DNA from: Gammaproteobacteria bacterium UBA4475
Lineage (GTDB): Bacteria > Pseudomonadota > Gammaproteobacteria > Pseudomonadales > Azotimanducaceae
DNA: 10,853 nt
Assembly (NCBI GenBank): GCA_002389265.1
Contig: DGOD01000217.1
Coordinates: 8,095-18,947 of the forward strand
Reading direction: 5' to 3'
This document shows positions 6,084 through 10,853 of this stretch, piece after piece. The notes beneath the pieces are model-generated. The model had not been told where the DNA came from, searched no databases, and was given only the letters and a program-made list of their open reading frames with translations. Made by a program: the position numbers and the translations under genes. The number at the start of each line of letters is the position of its first letter. Positions within the stretch are counted from its first letter, which is position 1.

Positions 6084-7316
6084 CTATTTGCCGGCCTTAG
6101 ACAGGTCCGGTGCATTATGCGACTGCATAGCAGATTGGGCATTTGACTGTTCCTGCATAGCGGCAACCGCACGCTCGTTCTCCATAATCTTGGCCACCAC
6201 CGCCTGACCAGCTCTGTCGAAGACTTCGCGGTGGTCGATGACAAATTGTTGTGACTCTCGATATTGGTCCAAATAGCCATTGACGGCTGGCACCACATAA
6301 CGTGCGACAAGATCCCAGCTGTTAGCATTATCTCGTGGCGTTGCCCAGTCATGAACAAAGCCAACGACTGTCCCGAAGCCACCGCTAACATCAACCATCT
6401 TCTTTATTGCATCAATCAGGTCATCCGGTGTCCCGATGACCAATGCCGAGCCTTCTGCAAATGCCATGGCATCGATTGCTTCATCAGCGCTCTTGTAGGT
6501 TTCGGCGCCAGGGCGCATCAGGGTACCTACTGTATATTCATTGTGCCAACGCAGTAGCCCGTGTTTCGCCTGCTCTCGAGCCAGTTCTCGAGTCTCGGCA
6601 ATATGCCAGTTCATGACGATCCGCCAGTCTTTGCGATTTACAATCTGGCCACTCTTGGCCGCTGCGTCCTCGGCAAACTTCCATTGGGTGGGCAGCGCCT
6701 GCAGTCCCGCCGTCGAGGTTGAACCGATTGACAACACACCTGCACCATACTTGCCTGCGAGGGTCATACCAGACGGTGAGATCATGGAAGCGACGGCAAA
6801 GGGTAAGTCTTCCTGCAGGGGGAGAAGTTGCAAGGCGGCATCTTTCAAGGTAAACCAATCACTTTCGTGAGTGAATCGCGGCGCGCCGCTGAGCAATTTT
6901 TTGATGACGCCGATGGCCTCATCCTGCCGATCTCGCTGCAACATGGGGTCGATTCCCAAAGTGTAGGCATCCGACGGCAAAGCGCCCGGACCGCTGCCAA
7001 AGATGGCTCTGCCACCGGTCATATGATCGAGCTGAACAATGCGCTGGGCCACATTGAATGGATGATGATAGGGCAGGGACACGACACCGGTGCCCAATTT
7101 GATACGATGGCTACGTTGGCCTGCTGCAGCCAAAAACATCTCTGGCGACGCAATCATTTCCCAACCGGTAGAATGGTGTTCGCCACACCAAAACTCGTCA
7201 AAACCCAGTTTGTCGAGTTGCTCAACCAGATCCAGATCACGCTGAAACTGCAGCATGGGGTGTTCGCCAATGGGATGGTGGGGGGCAAGGAAGGCGCCGA
7301 ATTTCAGTCGATTCAT
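6084..7316 (-). CDS. LLM-class flavin-dependent monooxygenase (limonene monooxygenase/luciferase-like)
   Basis: The 410-residue protein belongs to the bacterial luciferase-like TIM-barrel superfamily, which uses reduced FMN (or F420) and oxygen to oxidise aldehydes, terpenes or sulfur compounds. Typical blocks are KFGAFLAPHHP near the N terminus, GFDEFWCGEHHSTGWEMIASPE (39-59), KLGTGVVSLPYHHPFNVAQR (73-92) and QLDHMTGGRAIFGSGPG (95-111). The closest named type by eye is the LimB-like limonene 1,2-monooxygenase group, but the natural substrate cannot be read and no terpene gene is near. Residues from about 355 form a polar tail rich in Ala, Gln and Asn after the barrel, possibly low complexity. 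ATG 7316 has GGAG 8 nt upstream. It lies 104 nt downstream of the amidase gene on the same strand, so it may belong to that unit or have its own promoter. Confidence 0.87.
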   Translation of the reverse strand: MNRLKFGAFLAPHHPIGEHPMLQFQRDLDLVEQLDKLGFDEFWCGEHHSTGWEMIASPEMFLAAAGQRSHRIKLGTGVVSLPYHHPFNVAQRIVQLDHMTGGRAIFGSGPGALPSDAYTLGIDPMLQRDRQDEAIGVIKKLLSGAPRFTHESDWFTLKDAALQLLPLQEDLPFAVASMISPSGMTLAGKYGAGVLSIGSTSTAGLQALPTQWKFAEDAAAKSGQIVNRKDWRIVMNWHIAETRELAREQAKHGLLRWHNEYTVGTLMRPGAETYKSADEAIDAMAFAEGSALVIGTPDDLIDAIKKMVDVSGGFGTVVGFVHDWATPRDNANSWDLVARYVVPAVNGYLDQYRESQQFVIDHREVFDRAGQAVVAKIMENERAVAAMQEQSNAQSAMQSHNAPDLSKAGK

Positions 7317-7420
7317 GGTTAATGCTCCAATATGAAAAATAGGACAACGTCTGGCATGCTATCATGACTCACCCTGGGTGTCGGGGAGCTTTATAGCAGC
7401 GCCAGTGCAAGATCTCTTGG

Positions 7421-8200
7421 TCAAATAAGCTGAAACACATCGGCATCACGCCAAGCAGGAAAACTCTGCCGATAGTCATCCAGGGCTGGCCGTTCAAGCT
7501 GTATGGATGCCAGCCCCTGATCGCCACCCATATCCGTCATATCAAGCCCATTGAAATCGATGGCTAGTGAATCACCGGCATAACCGATCCCCGTACCGTC
7601 GACCCCGACTCGATTAACGCCAATAACATAGCTAAGGTTCTCGATAGCGCGAGCCCGCAGCAAACTACGCCAGTGTTGACGCCGAGCCGCGGGCCAATTA
7701 GCCACATACAGCAAGAGATCGTAGTCGTCATTGTTGCGGCTCCAGACCGGAAAACGCAGGTCATAACAGACTTGCAAGCAGATCCGAAAATCCTTCAGGG
7801 TCACTACTAAGCGGGCAGTCCCTGCGGTGTAATTTTCGTTCTCTGCCGACATTCGGAACAAATGCTTCTTATCATAGTATTCGACAATCCCGCTCGGCGG
7901 CATCCAGATAAAGCGATTATAGTATTGACCGTCAGCTTCGATAATGACGCTGCCACATAGGGTGCTGTTAAGACTAAACGCCTGCTCACGCATCCAGGTT
8001 ACCGTCGGCCCCGTCATCGACTCGGCAAGTTTTTTGGACGCCATGGAGAACCCGGTACTGAACATCTCCGGTAAAATGATCAGATCTGTTACCTGATTGC
8101 TTTGCGCCAAAGGCTTGAGCATTTCCGCAAAGTGAAGACGATTTTTCAGAGGGGCTTCCCAAGCCAATTCGGACTGAACCAGGGCGACGCGTAAACTCAT
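7421..8200 (-). CDS. Nitrilase-superfamily omega-amidase, YafV/Nit2-like
   Basis: At 259 residues this is the length of E. coli YafV (256). The nitrilase Glu-Lys-Cys triad is complete: Glu45 in LILPEMFSTGFSM, Lys111 in YYDKKHLF and Cys145 in CYDLRFPVW. Omega-amidases hydrolyse 2-oxoglutaramate and 2-oxosuccinamate to the keto acid and ammonia. Other family features are WMPPSGIVEYYDKKHLFRM, VANWPAARRQHWRSLLRARAIEN (given here in part only as the NWPAxR block) and GYAGDS. The start is ATG 8200, with AGGA (8207-8210) 6 nt before it. It follows the aminotransferase gene by 65 nt on the same strand; that pairing supports the omega-amidase reading, since glutamine transamination yields its substrate. 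Cytoplasmic; no signal peptide. Confidence 0.9.
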   Translation of the reverse strand: MSLRVALVQSELAWEAPLKNRLHFAEMLKPLAQSNQVTDLIILPEMFSTGFSMASKKLAESMTGPTVTWMREQAFSLNSTLCGSVIIEADGQYYNRFIWMPPSGIVEYYDKKHLFRMSAENENYTAGTARLVVTLKDFRICLQVCYDLRFPVWSRNNDDYDLLLYVANWPAARRQHWRSLLRARAIENLSYVIGVNRVGVDGTGIGYAGDSLAIDFNGLDMTDMGGDQGLASIQLERPALDDYRQSFPAWRDADVFQLI

Positions 8201-8241
8201 ACTGTTTCCTACTTTTAATTTCTGACGTTAAGACCGGCGCC

Positions 8242-8255
8242 GCCCCGAAAGGGGC
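8242..8255 (-). repeat. Short GC hairpin between aminotransferase and amidase genes
   Basis: GCCCC and GGGGC flank a 4-nt loop, a compact 5-bp GC stem, 11 nt past the aminotransferase stop. On the minus strand it is followed by GGCGCCGG and not by a T run, so it does not look like an intrinsic terminator. It may be an intercistronic RNA structure that stabilises the upstream message or tunes amidase expression. Confidence 0.4.
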
Positions 8256-8265
8256 ACTAAAACAC

Positions 8266-9525
8266 TCAGACCTTACTGAGTTGGCTGAGCCGTTCCGCTG
8301 CCAGAGCCAAGGTGTCATCTTGTTTCGCAAAACAGAATCGCACTAGCCGGGCCTCTGAGGGTGCAGCATTAAACACAGACACCGGTATGGCTGCTACCTT
8401 GCAGACCGTCGTCAAATAAATCGCAAACTCTGTATCTGGCATGTCTGATATGGCGCTGTAATCGGCGAGCTGAAAATAAGTGCCAGGACTCGGGATACAC
8501 TTGAAGGCTGAACTCGCCATATGCCTGACAAACAAGTCGCGCTTGGTCTGATAAAACGCTCCTAACCCTAAATAATGCTCTGGATGCTTCTCCATAAACT
8601 CGGCCAGCGCCCATTGAGTTGGGGTATGAGTGGTGAAGGTGACGAACTGGTGAATCTTACGAAACTCAGTTGTCATGTCAGGCGGCGCGATACAATAACC
8701 GACCTTCCAGCCAGTCGCGTGATAGGTCTTGCCAAAGGACGAGACCACGAAGGCGCGCTCGCGTAGCTCAGGATGAGACAGCACGCTATGATGCGCGACG
8801 CCATCGAACACCATGTGTTCATAGACCTCGTCGGACAACAGGTAGATATCGGTATCTCGCAACAAGGTTGCCAACTGCTCCAGATCCGCGGCGCTCAACA
8901 CAGCACCGGTGGGATTGTGGGGAGAATTGATAATCAGCAAGCGGGTCCTGGCATTGATGGTGTCCTTGAGCCGCTGCCAGTCGATGCTAAATTCCGGCCC
9001 CAGAAGGGGAATGTGCCTAGTGACGCCCTGGCAAAGGGCGACTGCTGGCTCGTAAGAATCGTAGGCCGGATCGAATACGATCACTTCATCCAGCGGATGC
9101 ACCATAGCCTGGATCGCCACCAATAAGGCCTCGGTGGCGCCGGAAGTGACGGTAACCTCTGTGTCAGGATCGACAATCGCGGCATACAGAGATTGTGTCT
9201 TGACCGCGATCTGTTCACGTAGGTAGGCAACACCCATCATGGGCGGATACTGATTGTGGCCTTTATGCACGTAGCTGCTGAGCATATCAGCCAGCGCCGC
9301 TGGCACATCAAAATCCGGAAATCCCTGGGAGAGATTGATGGCCTGCTGCTCGGCGGCTAACTTCGACATCGTCGTGAATATAGTAGTGCCGACCAGCGGC
9401 AGCTTGCTGCGCAAGGGCGCAGGTCTAGAACTCGGAATTGACTGGTTGATGGTCGTTCTCAGATTAATGTAATGGCGACACTTTAAGTTGAAGCAGCACC
9501 TGGTTTCAAGCGCCGTTGGATCCAC
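8266..9525 (-). CDS. PLP-dependent methionine (glutamine) aminotransferase, YbdL-like
   Basis: A fold-type I aminotransferase that moves amino groups between methionine, glutamine or aromatic amino acids and 2-oxo acids in the cytoplasm. It matches E. coli YbdL along its whole length: SKLPLVGTTIFTTMS (40-54), INLSQGFPDFD (63-73), VTSGATEAL, FDPAYDSY (151-158), NSPHNPTG (200-207) and SDEVYEHM (231-238). The PLP lysine is Lys266 in SSFGKTYHATGWKVGY, and Arg396 in LVRFCFAK should bind the substrate carboxylate. The start is uncertain: GTG 9525 is the only standard start before the conserved region, but it gives about 30 residues more than YbdL, including a Cys-rich patch, and lacks a well-placed ribosome site. 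A rarer start such as ATT or CTG nearer 9450-9465 is possible. It probably forms an operon with the amidase gene. Confidence 0.92.
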   Translation of the reverse strand: MDPTALETRCCFNLKCRHYINLRTTINQSIPSSRPAPLRSKLPLVGTTIFTTMSKLAAEQQAINLSQGFPDFDVPAALADMLSSYVHKGHNQYPPMMGVAYLREQIAVKTQSLYAAIVDPDTEVTVTSGATEALLVAIQAMVHPLDEVIVFDPAYDSYEPAVALCQGVTRHIPLLGPEFSIDWQRLKDTINARTRLLIINSPHNPTGAVLSAADLEQLATLLRDTDIYLLSDEVYEHMVFDGVAHHSVLSHPELRERAFVVSSFGKTYHATGWKVGYCIAPPDMTTEFRKIHQFVTFTTHTPTQWALAEFMEKHPEHYLGLGAFYQTKRDLFVRHMASSAFKCIPSPGTYFQLADYSAISDMPDTEFAIYLTTVCKVAAIPVSVFNAAPSEARLVRFCFAKQDDTLALAAERLSQLSKV

Positions 9526-9612
9526 CTTGATTGGCTGGCCGGCACCGGCTTCCCTCGAAACAGTGATCCTGTATAGTAGAGACGATTTCCATTCTCTGAT
9601 TTTGCATCCGCT

Positions 9613-10836
9613 ATGGGCTATCTCTTAATACCGATGTTGCTGGCCGTGCTGGCGAGCTGCGACACAAATCCTGAATCGCGGACAGCTGCTGCCTTGAACG
9701 GTCAACAACTGGCTGACAAGTATCTGCTTGTCGATACCCACATTGACGTACCTTTCCGCTTGCATCGTCAGCCGCAGGACGTAGGCGTTGCCACAGACTC
9801 AGGCGAGTTTGATTACCTGCGGGCAGTGGCCGGAGGCCTTAATGCAGCCTTCATGTCGATCTACATACCCGCCCAGGTGGAGCAAGACGGGGGCGCAAAG
9901 GCCTTGGCCGATGAACTGATCGACCTGGTGGAAGGTATTATCCACCAGCATCCGGATAAATTCGCTGCGGCTCACTCAACGGTACAGATCGATGCTAACT
10001 TCAAGGCCGGCCTGATTTCTTTGCCCATGGGAATGGAAAATGGTGGCCCTATCGAAGGTGACTTGAACAATGTCAGTTACTTCTTCGATCGCGGCATTCG
10101 CTACATCACGCTGACTCACTCCCGCAGCAATCATATTTCCGATTCCAGTTACGACGAAAACAAACGCTGGGGTGGTTTGAGCGACTTCGGTAAGACTCTG
10201 ATTCCAGAGATGAACCGACTGGGCTTATTAGTGGATGTCTCGCATATCTCAGACGAAGCTTTTTATGATGTGATGGATATTACGACCACTCCTGTGATCG
10301 CCTCGCACTCGTCCGCACGGTTTTTCGTGCCGGGCTTTGAACGCAATATGGATGACAAGATGCTAGCCCGGCTGGCCGAAAATGACGGCGTTATCCAATT
10401 GAATATCGGCTCCGCATTTATCAGCTTAGCTTCCAATGACAGTGGCCGTGCCCGCAGCACTGCATTAACAGCCTACGTTGAGGCTAACGACATTGCAGCT
10501 GATTCCGAGTCCTATACCATCGCTAAAGCGAAGATCTATGCAGCGTATCCGTATGTCTATGCCACGCTGGATGATGTCCTCAACCACATCGATCATATTG
10601 TCGCTGTGGCGGGTATTAATCATGTGGGCATTGGTTCGGATTTCGATGGTGTCGGTGACAGCCTGCCGGTGGGCTTCAAAGATGTCAGCCAATATCCCGC
10701 GTTTATCGATGGCCTGATCTCGCGAGGCTACTCTGAAAGCGCTATTGAAAAAATTCTGGGTGGCAACCTGATGCGAGTCTGGCGTGCCAATGAGGCGCAT
10801 GCGCTGGCCCTGAGGCTTGCAACTCAGGCAACTTAG
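9613..10836 (+). CDS. M19-family membrane dipeptidase (renal dipeptidase-like), lipoprotein
   Basis: M19 enzymes are two-zinc dipeptidases that hydrolyse dipeptides, including those with a C-terminal D-residue. All expected ligands are present in 407 residues: His43 and Asp45 in VDTHIDVP, Glu142 in GMENGG (bridging), His211 in VSHIS, His232 and nearby Arg236 in ASHSSAR, and Asp343 in GIGSDFDG. The N terminus LLAVLASC fits a lipobox with Cys16 as the lipidated residue. Asp at +2 is the E. coli signal for staying in the inner membrane, so the enzyme would face the periplasm from that membrane. The signal has no basic residue in its first part, which is unusual. ATG 9613 is the only usable start after in-frame TAG stops and has no clear ribosome site. 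It is divergent from the aminotransferase gene; TATAGT at 9572-9577 is a possible -10 with a poor -35. Confidence 0.92.
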   Translation: MGYLLIPMLLAVLASCDTNPESRTAAALNGQQLADKYLLVDTHIDVPFRLHRQPQDVGVATDSGEFDYLRAVAGGLNAAFMSIYIPAQVEQDGGAKALADELIDLVEGIIHQHPDKFAAAHSTVQIDANFKAGLISLPMGMENGGPIEGDLNNVSYFFDRGIRYITLTHSRSNHISDSSYDENKRWGGLSDFGKTLIPEMNRLGLLVDVSHISDEAFYDVMDITTTPVIASHSSARFFVPGFERNMDDKMLARLAENDGVIQLNIGSAFISLASNDSGRARSTALTAYVEANDIAADSESYTIAKAKIYAAYPYVYATLDDVLNHIDHIVAVAGINHVGIGSDFDGVGDSLPVGFKDVSQYPAFIDGLISRGYSESAIEKILGGNLMRVWRANEAHALALRLATQAT

Positions 10837-10853
10837 GGCTCAGCAAGCCAGTC

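Noticed and set aside
7369..7380. CACCC/GGGTG palindrome between the amidase and LLM genes
   Set aside because: The arms are separated by a single base, and such short dyads are common by chance; no T run or promoter element is tied to it.
7421..7423. The nitrilase stop TGA as another selenocysteine codon
   Set aside because: The protein already has full family length, and the frame beyond shows no conserved sequence before the next stop about nine codons on.
8242..8255. Intrinsic terminator after the aminotransferase gene
   Set aside because: The GC hairpin has only 5 bp and no T run follows on the minus strand.

Overview
The window reads as ordinary chromosome of a gammaproteobacterium. 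Base composition is balanced, and RimJ, the YbdL-type aminotransferase and the YafV-type amidase all look closest to enterobacterial/gammaproteobacterial versions. Many gene starts carry AGGA/GGAG ribosome sites. The lineage cannot be fixed more closely by eye; a free-living aquatic gammaproteobacterium is only a guess. I see no tRNA or rRNA gene, CRISPR array, transposase or integrase.

Layout. (1) 1-1388, minus strand: a secreted AhpC/TSA-type redoxin, followed downstream by an exported M20 metallopeptidase that runs off the left edge. The redoxin frame is broken by exactly one TGA. That TGA sits at the first position of the expected CxxC active site (W-U-S-Y-C) and is followed 20 nt later by a SECIS-like hairpin. 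I read it as one selenoprotein gene, not two ORFs or a pseudogene; this is the main result. (2) 1470-3727, plus strand: a possible 51-codon ORF overlapping the start of an exported TPR-like protein of unknown function, then a ChrR-type zinc cupin, then rimJ. This looks like one transcription unit. (3) 3724-5774, minus strand: a divergent MraY-like polyprenyl-phosphate sugar-phosphate transferase and a PPP-type metallophosphatase whose stop codon overlaps that of rimJ. (4) A 309-nt non-coding stretch holding a perfect 9-bp inverted repeat. (5) 6084-9525, minus strand: a methionine/glutamine-type aminotransferase, then an omega-amidase-like nitrilase, then a luciferase-like (LLM) flavin monooxygenase. 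(6) 9613-10836, plus strand: an M19 membrane dipeptidase with a lipoprotein signal.

How the genes work together. The aminotransferase and the amidase make a coherent pair: transamination with glutamine (for example in methionine salvage) yields 2-oxoglutaramate, which the amidase hydrolyses to 2-oxoglutarate, making transamination irreversible. The redoxin and the two peptidases are exported, so the periplasm is well represented. The redoxin can be full length only if the cell inserts selenocysteine, so the genome should carry selA, selB, selC and selD elsewhere.
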